A stretch of DNA of 64,000 nt from an uncultured Prevotellaceae bacterium (GCA_902786665.1 CADADN010000009.1:1-64000), one strand, 5' to 3'; numbered from the stretch's first letter, positions 1-8,504 are shown. Made by a program: numbers and translations. Notes: a model not told the origin generated them from the letters alone.

Positions 1-200
1 TGGTCACGGCGACGCTGGGAAGCGTCGCCCCCTAAGTGCGCACCTGGGGGTTACTCATGGCCTTTTGTCCACGGCGACGCTGGGAAGCGTCGCCCCCTAG
101 TGCGCACCTGGGGGTTACTCACGGCCTTTTGGTCACGGCGACGCTGGGAAGCGTCGCCCCCTAAGTGCGCACCTGGGGGTTACTCACGGCCTTTTGGTCA
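1..200 (+). repeat. REP hairpin array, left of RAYT gene (3 tandem units)
   Basis: Three tandem units of about 64 bp. Each holds a perfect hairpin: stem GGCGACGCT, loop GGGA, stem AGCGTCGCC, at 8-29, 73-94 and 137-158. The hairpin is followed by CCCCCTAAGTGCGCACCTGG (one unit lacks an A) and a TTACTCAYGGCCTTTTG spacer. The array starts at the window edge, so it may extend to the left. The next gene is a RAYT transposase and the same hairpin recurs beyond it, which is the arrangement expected for REP/BIME elements and their cognate transposase. Confidence 0.9.
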
Positions 201-297
201 CTGTGATGTTTTCCTTGGCTTCTACATAAAAAAACAAAAAAAATAGCTATGAGAGAAGAAAAGTGTTTTTAGATTTTTAAATTGGCAATAAAAGCTA

Positions 298-305
298 TAT
301 ATTTG
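298..305 (+). promoter_or_regulatory. Candidate -7 element of RAYT gene
   Basis: TATATTTG matches the Bacteroidetes TAnnTTTG -7 consensus and lies 13 bp before the ATG at 319. A T-rich -33 candidate lies at 274-277 with a 20-bp spacer. The resulting leader would be very short. Confidence 0.45.
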
Positions 306-318
306 CAAAAAATGACTT

Positions 319-1014
319 ATGATGCTCGATGACCCACAGATAACCAATTCTCTTGATGATAACAAACCAAACTACAACCTTTCCTCCTTGCAATTCGCAA
401 GACTAGACGAATACATTCGTATCACAGGGAAGAAACTACCCCATTGGCATCAGTCGGGAAAGGTGCAGTTTGTCACTTTCCGCCTTGCCGACTCCCTTCC
501 TCAAGAAAAGTTGGCCGAGTGGGAGGCAAAGAAGAAGGAATGGTATGATGCTCATCCCAAGCCATGGGATAGTGAAACCACTGAAGAATATAACAATGTT
601 TTTGGGGAGATCGTGGGGAAGTGGCTGGATGCGGGTTATGGCAGATGTATACTTCAATATGAGGATGTCCGGCGTGTAGTCGTTGATGCTCTCTTGTTTT
701 ACCATAACAAACGTTATGTCCTACACTCTTTTGTTGTCATGCCCAATCATGTGCATGTGTTGGTTTCACCCATTGGTGAAGACACCGTGATGAAGTCTAT
801 TGGTGGTGTGAAACAACATTCTTCCAAGGTTATCAACAAGTTGTTGGGGCGCTCTGGTGATGTGTGGCAGCGTTTGGTCTTCGACCGTTTGGTGCGTAGT
901 TGGAAGGATTATGAAAGATATGTCAACTACATCATCGCCAATCCTCATCATCTTCCTCCAAACACATTTTCCCTATGGTCTGCCATTGATGATGTTTCTG
1001 TGCCTGTTGAGTAA
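319..1014 (+). CDS. REP-associated tyrosine transposase (RAYT, Y1 HUH family)
   Basis: 231 aa. The HUH motif is MPNHVHVL, with metal-binding histidines at residues 144 and 146. A conserved YIIANP block ends the catalytic domain, and Tyr204 is the best nucleophile candidate by analogy with the YI.NQ block of IS200/IS605 transposases. WQR..FDR at 183-190 is also typical of RAYTs. Family members nick single-stranded REP hairpins and are single-copy, domesticated relatives of IS200 transposases. Here the gene is flanked on both sides by nine copies of one perfect hairpin, which is strong contextual support. The reading frame is complete with no sign of decay. The first of two adjacent ATGs is used as start. 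Which tyrosine is catalytic is inferred, not shown. Confidence 0.9.
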   Translation: MMLDDPQITNSLDDNKPNYNLSSLQFARLDEYIRITGKKLPHWHQSGKVQFVTFRLADSLPQEKLAEWEAKKKEWYDAHPKPWDSETTEEYNNVFGEIVGKWLDAGYGRCILQYEDVRRVVVDALLFYHNKRYVLHSFVVMPNHVHVLVSPIGEDTVMKSIGGVKQHSSKVINKLLGRSGDVWQRLVFDRLVRSWKDYERYVNYIIANPHHLPPNTFSLWSAIDDVSVPVE

Positions 1015-1035
1015 TGTAAAGTCTTTTTTGCTTAG

Positions 1036-1120
1036 TATCTTTAGGGGGCGACGCTTCCCAGCGTCGCCGTGGTTTGCTCCGCCGTGTTCAGCAGCTTTTG
1101 TAAGTCATCATATGCAATGC
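1036..1120 (+). repeat. 85-bp repeat block, copy 1, with inverted REP hairpin
   Basis: Near-identical to 1256-1340. It carries the hairpin in the opposite orientation (1047-1068, loop TCCC), followed by GTGGTTTGCTCCGCCGTGTT and a TCATCATATGCAATGC end. It begins 22 bp after the RAYT stop codon. Confidence 0.85.
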
Positions 1121-1127
1121 ACTTGGG

Positions 1128-1523
1128 GTGTTCACGGCCTTTTGTCCACGGCGACGCTGGGAAGCGTCGCCCCCTAAGTGCGCACCTGGGGGTGTTCACG
1201 ACCTTTTGGTCACGGCATGGTTAGCTCCGCTGTTTAATAATCCCTGTAAACAAGGTATCTTTAGGGGGCGACGCTTCCCAGCGTCGCCGTGGTTTGCTCC
1301 GCCGTGTTCAGAAACTTTTGTAATTCATCATATGCAATGCTCGGGATTTTGCTCACGGCCTTTTGTCCACGGCGACGCTGGGAAGCGTCGCCCCCTAAGT
1401 GCGCACCTGGGGGTGTTCACGGCCTTTTAGCCACGGCGACGCTGGGAAGCGTCGCCCCCTAAGTGCGCACCTGGGGGTTACTCACGGCCTTTTGGCCACG
1501 GCGACGCTGGGAAGCGTCGCCCC
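1128..1523 (+). repeat. REP hairpin array, right of RAYT gene (both orientations)
   Basis: Forward hairpins lie at 1150-1171, 1371-1392, 1435-1456 and 1500-1521, and an inverted hairpin at 1267-1288 sits inside the second copy (1256-1340) of the 85-bp block. The last three forward copies are spaced 64-65 bp apart, as in the left array. Forward and inverted copies in one cluster form a BIME-like structure. No gene is supported here; short frames across the arrays are repeat translations. Confidence 0.9.
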
Positions 1524-1525
1524 CT

Positions 1526-1569
1526 AAGGATGCTCTGCTTGTGGGGGAGAAGGATGCTCTGCTTGTGGG
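1526..1569 (+). repeat. 24-bp direct duplication
   Basis: AAGGATGCTCTGCTTGTGGG occurs at 1526-1545 and again at 1550-1569, right after the last REP hairpin. Confidence 0.8.
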
Positions 1570-1663
1570 ACTTTTTGGACTGCTGGGCGAATCACGGCGC
1601 CCCATTTTTTATTTTTCCAATCTTAATTTTAAATTTTTAATTATCAATTATCAATTTTTTCAT

Positions 1664-1671
1664 TACTTTTG
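1664..1671 (+). promoter_or_regulatory. Candidate -7 element for the 1830 gene
   Basis: TACTTTTG fits TAnnTTTG and follows an AT-rich stretch. It leaves a leader of about 150 nt before the ATG at 1830. No clear TTTG at the -33 position was found. Confidence 0.5.
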
Positions 1672-1712
1672 CATCGCTGATTAACAGACTCATCTTTCGC
1701 AAGTGAGAGAAA

Positions 1713-1800
1713 TGAGGTGTGAAGAAGGTTTTGGAGGTGGCCGCTGGCTGGGGGAGAAGGAGTATTCCCCGTTGACTCCGGAAAGTAGAGTGAATGCGAA
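1713..1800 (+). promoter_or_regulatory. Leader element shared with the next gene (copy 1)
   Basis: GAGGTGTGAAGAAGG (near 1713) and GACTCCGGAAAGTAGAGTGA (1774-1793) recur in variant form before the 2333 gene, at about 2271-2285 and 2287-2306. In this copy about 47 bp lies between the two blocks and includes a GGGGA...TCCCC inverted repeat near 1751-1770. The function is unknown. Confidence 0.4.
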
Positions 1801-1829
1801 ATCAAAGTAATAGATAAAAGTTTAGCAAT

Positions 1830-2195
1830 ATGAAAAAATTGGTCATATTTTTGTTTATTGTGGTATTGGGCGTCCTTATGTTTGCTACCTGCCCCGATAA
1901 AAAAGACCATCAGGAAGCCATCAAGGCCGTCGTTTCCAGTTATTTGGAAGAAGAGATGTCGTCTTTGCCTTCTGGTATTGAAGAAGTGGTGGACAAGGTA
2001 GGCCTTCCCGTCGCAGGCACCGTCCTGGATGTCGTGATGAAAAACAAGTTGAAAATCAACAATTATTACTTGTTCAGCACAGGTGAAGTGAGCCATAAGG
2101 GTGAGACTCGAACGGTGTCCTTCGGCGTCCTGGGCCATGTGTTCACTTTCGACGAGGATGACCTGCGGGAAGCAGTGAATAACAGGAAGAAATGA
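1830..2195 (+). CDS. Small secreted/membrane-anchored protein, DUF4359-like
   Basis: 121 aa. A hydrophobic segment (residues 4-20) is followed by a short TCPDKKDH stretch and a soluble domain. This resembles the small DUF4359 proteins of Bacteroidetes (one N-terminal helix, a KxxH/E-rich stretch, a C-terminal beta-rich part ending in a phenylalanine-rich block, here FGVLGHVFTF). The function of that family is not known. The ATG at 1830 follows an AT-rich leader, and no other start gives the signal segment. The leader shares sequence with that of the next gene, a Sel1 protein, so the two may be regulated alike. The family assignment is from memory of the pattern and is tentative. Confidence 0.6.
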   Translation: MKKLVIFLFIVVLGVLMFATCPDKKDHQEAIKAVVSSYLEEEMSSLPSGIEEVVDKVGLPVAGTVLDVVMKNKLKINNYYLFSTGEVSHKGETRTVSFGVLGHVFTFDEDDLREAVNNRKK

Positions 2196-2270
2196 CTTCT
2201 GAAGGATTTGATTTCTCTCGACACAAATGACCACGATTTGACCATTGACCCATTTTCCCAAGTAGGAAAA

Positions 2271-2313
2271 AAGAGGCGTGAAGATGGACTCTGGAAAGAG
2301 GAGCGAATGTAAA
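2271..2313 (+). promoter_or_regulatory. Leader element shared with the previous gene (copy 2)
   Basis: GAGGCGTGAAGATGG and GACTCTGGAAAGAGGAGCGA match the 1713-1800 blocks with few changes but lack the intervening hairpin segment. The element ends about 20 bp before the ATG at 2333. Confidence 0.4.
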
Positions 2314-2332
2314 ACTGAATGATTATAAGCTG

Positions 2333-3622
2333 ATGATTTCGATGGACAGAATAGTAAACCGACTGCTGCTGGTGATGGTGTTGCTGTTAGCCACTTCCAC
2401 CCTGCAAGCCCAGAAAAAGAACAAGCTCACCATGAAAAAGGGAGACTCCAAGACCGTGGCGGGTGAGCTTTATGGCGACCTGGCCTGCAAAGGCCATGCC
2501 GAGTCACAATACTCCTTGGGGATGTGCTATGGCAACGGGGATTTGGGTTTGGAGCGCGACACCGTGGAGGCCTTGAAATGGGTCACGCTGTCGGCGGAAA
2601 ACAAATATGCCGATGCCGCCTGGACATTGGCGAAAGCGTATGGGAATGGCCAGTGGGTGGAGCAAGACTCCATCCTCGCGTTGGAGTGGACAGAGAAGAG
2701 TGCGGAATATGGTGTGATAGAGGCTCAGTATGCTTGGGCAAGACACCTGGCACTCAACGACACCACCAACCTCGCCGGGGCTGTGGAGTGGTATCAGAAG
2801 GCAGCAGAGCAAAACCATGGGGCGGCGCAGTTGGCACTCGCCAAGTGCTACGCCGAGGGAAAAGGCGTGGAACAGAATGACGAGACCGCCGTGCAATGGC
2901 TGACAAAGGCTGCGGAAGACAGCATCCCCGAGGCGCAATATCTCTTGGGACTTGCCTACACCGATGGCAAAGGGGTGAAAGCCGACCAGGAAAAGGCCGC
3001 CAACTATTATCAAGGTGCGGCGGAGGCCGGGCATTGCGAGGCACAATACAACTTGGCCACCTGCTATTTCTATGGCAAGGGGGTGCCCAAGAGTTGCGAG
3101 GAGGCAAAGAATTGGGCACGCAAGGCTGCCGAGCAAGGCGATGCCGATGCACAAAATTTCCTCGGAGTGTGTTACACCATCAGCCAATGCGGCCGGCCGA
3201 ATATGAAGGAGGCGGAGAAATGGTTCGCCCTCGCCGCCGAACAAAACCATGTCAAGGGGATGTACAACGAAGCACTCTGCCTCATGGGGGTGCAAGGGGT
3301 GAGACCCAACAAGAAACGGGCCGTGGAGCTGTTCACCAAGTCGGCTGATTTGGGCAATGTGGATGCGCAGAACAAACTGGCATCTCTCTACCTCCTCAGC
3401 GAGGGCGTGGAGCGTGATTACGAACTTGCAGTGAAATATGCCACCATGTCGGCCGAACAGGGAGACCCCGATGGCTTGTACATGCTCGCCAGTTGCTATC
3501 TTGGGGGCTATGGCGTGAAAAAAGGCGTCCTCAAGGCCATTGAACTGTTTCAGGAGGCGGCAAAAAAAGGGCACGCCGGCGCAAAGGAAGCATTGAAGGA
3601 ACTGGGACAGAAAGTTAATTGA
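2333..3622 (+). CDS. Secreted Sel1-like repeat protein
   Basis: 429 aa. A signal peptide (residues about 1-27, ending TLQAQ) is followed by roughly ten Sel1-like repeats of about 36 residues. The repeating pattern is A..LA..Y..G.GV..D...A..W..KAAE.G, covering almost the whole protein. Such solenoids bind proteins or peptides and act as scaffolds; no enzymatic motif is visible. ATG 2333 is used; the ATG at 2342 is equally possible and gives a shorter signal peptide. The gene follows the DUF4359-like gene by 137 bp and precedes a DUF2490 gene by 34 bp. Another Sel1 protein lies at 36231-36998. Confidence 0.88.
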   Translation: MISMDRIVNRLLLVMVLLLATSTLQAQKKNKLTMKKGDSKTVAGELYGDLACKGHAESQYSLGMCYGNGDLGLERDTVEALKWVTLSAENKYADAAWTLAKAYGNGQWVEQDSILALEWTEKSAEYGVIEAQYAWARHLALNDTTNLAGAVEWYQKAAEQNHGAAQLALAKCYAEGKGVEQNDETAVQWLTKAAEDSIPEAQYLLGLAYTDGKGVKADQEKAANYYQGAAEAGHCEAQYNLATCYFYGKGVPKSCEEAKNWARKAAEQGDADAQNFLGVCYTISQCGRPNMKEAEKWFALAAEQNHVKGMYNEALCLMGVQGVRPNKKRAVELFTKSADLGNVDAQNKLASLYLLSEGVERDYELAVKYATMSAEQGDPDGLYMLASCYLGGYGVKKGVLKAIELFQEAAKKGHAGAKEALKELGQKVN

Positions 3623-3656
3623 TAATTAATAATTTACAATTAATAATTCATGATCT

Positions 3657-4439
3657 GTGCGAAAAACGGAGTGCTTGTTGCTGTTGGCTTTGATGGTGAT
3701 TCCCTGTGTGGTTCGTGCCCAGGGCGACGACTTCGGGAGTCAGGTGGGCGTGGAAATGACGAAAAAGCTTGACAAGCATGTGCGTCTAGACATAGGGATA
3801 GAGGTGCGCACCCGCGACGACATGAGTGCCATCGACCGCCTTACCACCGACATCGGTGTCCGTTGGGAGGTCCTCCCCTGGCTCGACCTGTGTGGAGGCT
3901 ATGTGTTTCTTGTCGACCAACATAAGCGCATCTCACACTACAAGGAAGGCGACCGCGAGGTGAGAAGAGGCATGGCGGAGATAGGCGACCGCAAGAACCT
4001 GCGTGAGTTCTGGGGCGTGCGCAACCGTGCCTATGCGTCGTTTGCCGTGAGCAGGCAATGGGGACGTTTCAAACTGTCTCTGCGTGAGCGATGGCAATAC
4101 ACCTATCAAGTGGAGCGGATTGTGGAAAACCGCTACAACTATGTGTATAAAAAGAGCGACAGGGCGCCCCACCTCTACCACGGGAAGGCACACAACGTCT
4201 TGCGTAGCAGGTTGACGGCCTCCTACAAACTCCAGGGGCTTTCCCTGAAACCCTATGCCAGCGTGGAGACCTACAACGCGTGGGACTTGGAGAAAATCAG
4301 ATACACGGTGGGAGCGGAATGGAAACTCAACAACCGCAACACTTTCGATGCTTTCTATCGATACAGATACGAGAGAAACCACGATGACGACGACCCCTGC
4401 CGACACGTCATAGGACTGTCTTGGCAAGTGAAACTATAA
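3657..4439 (+). CDS. DUF2490 family outer-membrane-type protein
   Basis: 260 aa. The signal peptide ends near VVRAQ (residue 22). The mature part alternates short beta strands, for example a GVEMTKKLDKHVRLDIGIEV stretch, and ends WQVKL with an aromatic/hydrophobic terminus, consistent with a small beta-barrel. Proteins of this pattern are DUF2490, of unknown function. The frame opens at a GTG (3657), because an in-frame stop lies just upstream at 3651-3653 and no ATG would keep the signal peptide. The gene lies 34 bp after the Sel1 gene and is likely cotranscribed with it. Confidence 0.75.
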   Translation: MRKTECLLLLALMVIPCVVRAQGDDFGSQVGVEMTKKLDKHVRLDIGIEVRTRDDMSAIDRLTTDIGVRWEVLPWLDLCGGYVFLVDQHKRISHYKEGDREVRRGMAEIGDRKNLREFWGVRNRAYASFAVSRQWGRFKLSLRERWQYTYQVERIVENRYNYVYKKSDRAPHLYHGKAHNVLRSRLTASYKLQGLSLKPYASVETYNAWDLEKIRYTVGAEWKLNNRNTFDAFYRYRYERNHDDDDPCRHVIGLSWQVKL

Positions 4440-4495
4440 ACAAACATCCCGTTCGCCAAGAATCCCCCTAAGCATCTCATCAAAACAGACATATG

Positions 4496-4588
4496 TCTTT
4501 AACTTCTTTAACTTCTATAACTTCTTTACCTTCTACCCCTTCCATAACTTCTATAACTTCTTTACCTTCTACCCCTCCCATAACTTCC
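4496..4588 (+). repeat. 9-bp degenerate tandem array (unit TTAACTTCT)
   Basis: About ten units of TTAACTTCT, ATAACTTCT, TTACCTTCT or ACCCCTTCC. They form a higher-order repeat of about 45 bp in which the ATAACTTCT-TTACCTTCT-ACCCC block occurs twice. The array fills the space between the DUF2490 and CotH genes and ends 12 bp before the CotH start. Confidence 0.85.
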
Positions 4589-4599
4589 CCCAAAAAACA

Positions 4600-5877
4600 A
4601 TGCCCGGAAAGAGAAACCCAACCAACAAGAAAACGAGGTGCTGCCGTCTGCTGATGGTGGCGGCCCTTGTCATCTCTTTTTTCTCCATCCTGTCAAGTTT
4701 TTTTTCCTGTTCCAGCGAACAGTTTGAGATTCCGGCAGAGGAGGTGCCTTCCACGGGATTGCCATTCCTTTATCTCCACACCCCGAATGAAGCGGAAATC
4801 ACCCGCGGCTTGATGGAGAATGTCTCCCTGCTGATGACCGCCCCCTCCGCCCCCTCCGATTACTCCGACCTTGTCATGGTGAAAGGCCATGGCAATACGA
4901 GTTGGGTCGACCCCAAGAAGCCTTATTCCATTTTTTTCCCTAGTGAGAACAACATCCCCTGCCTCCCTCCCGGCACCAACCGCTTGTTGCTGGCCAACTA
5001 CAAGGACCTGACGCTGATGCGCAACGAACTGGCTTTTTTCATGGCCCGTGAGATTGGTGGAAGGACGGATGTCCCTCAGGCGTGTTTCGTCGACTTGATG
5101 CTCAACGGCAAATATGCGGGCATCTACCTGTTGTGCGAGAGTGCGGAGGACATCTGCATGCGCGAGGGGGACAGCATCGTGGTGGAGGTGGATGGCAAGG
5201 CACGCTATCACGAGACCACATTCCGCACTTCGCGACTCGTCCATCCCGTCAGCATCCATCACCCCGATGTGGAGTTCGACATCGTGGCCTACGACAATAT
5301 CTCACGCTACATCCAGCAAGCGGAGGACGCCCTGTTTGCCGAGGATTTCACCAACCCGGTCTCCGGCTATGGGAACTACTTCGACATGGATTCCTTTGTG
5401 GAGTGGTATCTTGTCAACGAGATGGCGAAAAACTGCGATGCCGTATTCTACACCAGTTGCTTCATGCATTTCTCGCCAGGAGGGAAACTGAAGATGGGGC
5501 CGGTATGGGATTTCGACATCGCCTTCGGCGGTTATCCCTACAGCAAGGATTGGCTCATCAACAATCCGAAAAACTTTTACATCAAGTTCTCGGAATGGTA
5601 TGGCCGCCTCTTCGATGACCCTGCCTTCGTGGCAAAGGTGAAGGAGCGTTTTGCCGTCTATTACGCCCATCGTCAGGACATCATCGACCACATCGACGCC
5701 ACCTGTCGCCTGTTGTCTGACAAGGTGCCGCTCGACAACCACATCTGGGGTTGCCTCTGCAGCAAGACTGCATCAGAGGAACGAGTGAAAATCACCTACG
5801 CCAAAGAGGCGGAAGAACTGAAAAACTGGCTGCTGAAACGTATGGACTGGCTCCACGAAAACTTGGAAAAATTGTAA
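4600..5877 (+). CDS. CotH kinase family lipoprotein
   Basis: 425 aa. A basic N-terminus, a hydrophobic segment (residues 17-36) and a lipobox with Cys37 suggest an exported lipoprotein. The CotH kinase fold is shown by GHGNTSW (96-102), KKPY (106-109), the central NEMAKNCDAV segment and the metal-binding GPVWDFD block (300-306). Bacillus CotH phosphorylates spore-coat proteins; Bacteroidetes homologues are surface or periplasmic and their substrates are unknown. The gene starts right after the 9-bp array. A 15-bp array follows its stop codon. Confidence 0.85.
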   Translation: MPGKRNPTNKKTRCCRLLMVAALVISFFSILSSFFSCSSEQFEIPAEEVPSTGLPFLYLHTPNEAEITRGLMENVSLLMTAPSAPSDYSDLVMVKGHGNTSWVDPKKPYSIFFPSENNIPCLPPGTNRLLLANYKDLTLMRNELAFFMAREIGGRTDVPQACFVDLMLNGKYAGIYLLCESAEDICMREGDSIVVEVDGKARYHETTFRTSRLVHPVSIHHPDVEFDIVAYDNISRYIQQAEDALFAEDFTNPVSGYGNYFDMDSFVEWYLVNEMAKNCDAVFYTSCFMHFSPGGKLKMGPVWDFDIAFGGYPYSKDWLINNPKNFYIKFSEWYGRLFDDPAFVAKVKERFAVYYAHRQDIIDHIDATCRLLSDKVPLDNHIWGCLCSKTASEERVKITYAKEAEELKNWLLKRMDWLHENLEKL

Positions 5878-5878
5878 A

Positions 5879-5924
5879 CGGATCATGGTGACGTCGGATC
5901 ACGGTGACGCGGATCACGGTGACG
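5879..5924 (+). repeat. 15-bp tandem array (unit CGGATCACGGTGACG), 3 copies
   Basis: Two identical units at 5895-5909 and 5910-5924 follow a 16-bp variant at 5879-5894. The array begins 1 bp after the CotH stop codon, between convergent genes. TCACGGTGACG resembles TCACGGCGACG, found at the edge of the REP hairpins at 1-1523. Confidence 0.85.
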
Positions 5925-5980
5925 GAGTTTTTGATTCGTTTTCCCCATTTTTCGGATGACGCTTCCCCTAATCCTGTGCT

Positions 5981-7294
5981 TCACTTAGGAAAATCATACA
6001 CCAGATACTGCATGTTGGGTTCGGTGGGATAGTTGGTAAGTCGCCCGGAGCGTGTTACAAACGACAGAATGCCGTTGTATACTCCATTTCCAAAAGTGTA
6101 TTGTCCACCATAGATGTTGATGTAATGGACACGGCGGGCATCATAATCTTGGAGTCGCTCTATGTCGTAGACAGGCATGCCGTCGATGAGCACCAACGTT
6201 GGCCATGAGCCATCGTCGGAGAACTGCTTGCTTTGGAAAATCAGGTGTGGAATGCCGTTCAAATTCTTGCTACTGATGCACTTCACATATTCGAGTAGCA
6301 CCTCCCTGATGGAGAGAAACTGACGGTACTCGTCAAGATTATACGACAGGTAAGGTTGGGTGCCAAACGCAGTCGCGTCATAGTCTAATAATTCTCCTTC
6401 TTCCGCCGTGTCGTCAGTTTGAACACCCAACTGTGGCTCGCGCTTGGCAGGTGCGATGGCCATCTGATGGCGTTGTATGTCAATGGAACGAGCTTCCACC
6501 TCGCTGCGCTTGTAATGAAACACGAGATGCGGCAGTCTTTTCGGGAGCAAGGCGGCAAACGGGCTTGTCATCTCGATAGGCAGACTCGCGCCTGTGGATG
6601 ATATGGCAGACAGCACCATGGGTAGCCTGCCATGGATGCCGTAGGTGTAGAAGACAGCCGTGGAGTCGTCTACCATCTTCCCCTCAAAATAATGTATCTG
6701 TTTCCCTATGATGCTTATGGAAGGGCAAATCTGGCTGGCATTGAACGTATCACCCTCGTGGACATTCTTGACACGTGCCTTGATGATGTGCCCTTCCATC
6801 TCAGGCACATCGACATCCTTCTCATCCACCCAAGAGGCAGCAGGCATACCTCCCGCTCCCGGTCTGCGGTCGCCAACCTGTTGGCCTTCACCTGTGGTAG
6901 CATGGCTCAACGAGTCGGGGTGTTTTATTTCCACCCATTCTATATCGTCGTCCCCGCTCTTGTGGAGAGGATTCACGATGGCGACAAGTTGATGGGCCAC
7001 TTGGGTGCTGCCCCGAGTGTATGCAGACAACATATAATATCCGCTATGGAGGTGGGAAGGCAGTTCGATGATGCCGGTCCCCTTTCCGTCTTCAAGACCC
7101 ACAGCGACACCGGCCACCAATCCATGCGTGTCACACAGTTCAGCGTATGCAATCAAGGCGTTGTCGGCTGTCACGCTTACTTTCATCGCCTCACCGGCAA
7201 GATACCATGTGCGGTCGGTCTCCATGCTCGCTGCAAAACTACTCAATGCGAGCACCATCGCAGCTGTCAGTGATATGATTGATTTGATATTCAT
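5981..7294 (-). CDS. Secreted MG2-like / TonB-plug-like protein without barrel
   Basis: 437 aa from the ATG at 7294, which gives a clean signal peptide (about 20 residues ending SSFAAS); an upstream in-frame ATG would add 56 residues overlapping the DUF4249 gene. The N-terminal half looks like a macroglobulin MG2 strand domain (DRTWYLAGE, then HSGYYMLSAYT). The C-terminus looks like the end of a TonB-receptor plug (TLVLIDGMPV, then YINIYGGQYTFG and ILSFVTRSG), yet no beta-barrel follows. It is the last gene of the operon with the DUF4249 lipoprotein and the TonB receptor. It may be a periplasmic or surface partner of that receptor; this is inference. Confidence 0.7.
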   Translation of the reverse strand: MNIKSIISLTAAMVLALSSFAASMETDRTWYLAGEAMKVSVTADNALIAYAELCDTHGLVAGVAVGLEDGKGTGIIELPSHLHSGYYMLSAYTRGSTQVAHQLVAIVNPLHKSGDDDIEWVEIKHPDSLSHATTGEGQQVGDRRPGAGGMPAASWVDEKDVDVPEMEGHIIKARVKNVHEGDTFNASQICPSISIIGKQIHYFEGKMVDDSTAVFYTYGIHGRLPMVLSAISSTGASLPIEMTSPFAALLPKRLPHLVFHYKRSEVEARSIDIQRHQMAIAPAKREPQLGVQTDDTAEEGELLDYDATAFGTQPYLSYNLDEYRQFLSIREVLLEYVKCISSKNLNGIPHLIFQSKQFSDDGSWPTLVLIDGMPVYDIERLQDYDARRVHYINIYGGQYTFGNGVYNGILSFVTRSGRLTNYPTEPNMQYLVYDFPK

Positions 7295-7298
7295 CTTC

Positions 7299-8504
7299 TT
7301 AATTGTTTGCTGAAGATTGCTGTCCGCCATCGCCTTCTTCCAATGACCAAAAAACAGGTTCCATGATATATGCACCTTTGTATCTGACATCAAGCAGGCC
7401 TTCGGGAGCCCATGCCGTCCGTAACTTGCCGCCAGGCTCCATACGCTTGTCTTCCCATTCACACAGGTACATGCCTTCGGCTACCATCTGGAGGCAATCT
7501 GCCATGCTGGTGTCGTCAAACCACGTGCGTGCATCTTTCATGGGAGGGCGGTGGATGGAGAAATCCTTGGCATTGAGGAAAAACCTGTAATCTGTCGTAT
7601 TCAGTGAGCATCCCACAAACCCAATCACGTGCTTGTGCGAGGTGAGGCAATGGATGTTGGTGGGCAGGGCCGATGGCAGCGGAGTGAACAGTCCACCCAT
7701 CTCCGAACTTGCCTGGTCACGAGCAAGTTCATACTCATACTCAGCCTTTGAGATGGCGCGTTGGTGCACCAGGCAGCCATACCTGTGCCATAGACGCTCG
7801 CTGCTGCGGTCGATGTCGTACATCTTGAGCCTTCGGATGTGCTGTCCTTCATAACTTGAACTGGCGCCGACCATGATGGTCGAGTCTGTGGCATCCTTCC
7901 ATCCACGTTCGGGAAACTGGTCGGCCTTGAAGACCGCCTTCATCTTTTCGGTGTCGAAATAGACGTGGGTCGAGTAGTCGGAATGCACCTCCCATGTCTC
8001 ATCGTATGTCCATGAATAGTAATTCACCTTGCCTGGCTCAAATGGTTCGTCAGGAGTGACGAGCACCTCGATGTTGCTTTCAGGAGTGTTCTGCACTCCC
8101 CTTACATCAGCTATCCCTTCGGTGCGAAGAGGTTTCTGTGGCTCTGATTCATAGACCTCGCCATCAATCTCGATATGCAGGAGATAATCCACCTCGGGAG
8201 AGAGGGTGCCAATCCGGCAAGTGTAACAACCATCATTCTCCTGTGTGTCGAATACAGAGCCGTCGCTTCCGCGAACAGAGACTTTCGCCCCCCTTGCCAT
8301 CAGAGTCTTGTCGGAAGAATAGACCGACTGCGTACGCGACAGGATGAATTGATTCAATTTGTTGGAACATATCGTGCCTTCAACAACGAGCAAGTCAGAA
8401 TTGCCTGCAGGGATGTCAGCCTCATATTCTTCAATACAGCCCGATGGCATGAACACGCCGACCATCAGGCATAGCAGTGGATATAGCGATTTCAGTTTCA
8501 TCAT
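7299..8504 (-). CDS. DUF4249 family lipoprotein
   Basis: 401 aa. The lipobox has Cys23 (MPSGC), followed by IEEYE. The order is typical of DUF4249: an LLVVEGTI strand early, an FILSRTQSVY block, a cyclic beta-sandwich region, and a C-terminal half with an aromatic end (EPVFW). DUF4249 lipoproteins usually accompany a TonB-dependent receptor in Bacteroidetes and are thought to be surface-exposed cofactors of transport; ligands are mostly unknown. Here the receptor ends 3 bp upstream and the MG2/plug gene starts 4 bp downstream, so all three must be cotranscribed. Confidence 0.8.
   Translation of the reverse strand: MMKLKSLYPLLCLMVGVFMPSGCIEEYEADIPAGNSDLLVVEGTICSNKLNQFILSRTQSVYSSDKTLMARGAKVSVRGSDGSVFDTQENDGCYTCRIGTLSPEVDYLLHIEIDGEVYESEPQKPLRTEGIADVRGVQNTPESNIEVLVTPDEPFEPGKVNYYSWTYDETWEVHSDYSTHVYFDTEKMKAVFKADQFPERGWKDATDSTIMVGASSSYEGQHIRRLKMYDIDRSSERLWHRYGCLVHQRAISKAEYEYELARDQASSEMGGLFTPLPSALPTNIHCLTSHKHVIGFVGCSLNTTDYRFFLNAKDFSIHRPPMKDARTWFDDTSMADCLQMVAEGMYLCEWEDKRMEPGGKLRTAWAPEGLLDVRYKGAYIMEPVFWSLEEGDGGQQSSANN

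Noticed and set aside
1-1523. CRISPR array
   Set aside because: The repeats are palindromic hairpins in both orientations with nearly identical spacers, and a RAYT gene is present.
1128-1684. Short plus-strand frames (70-106 codons) across the REP arrays
   Set aside because: They translate the hairpin repeats and have no independent support.
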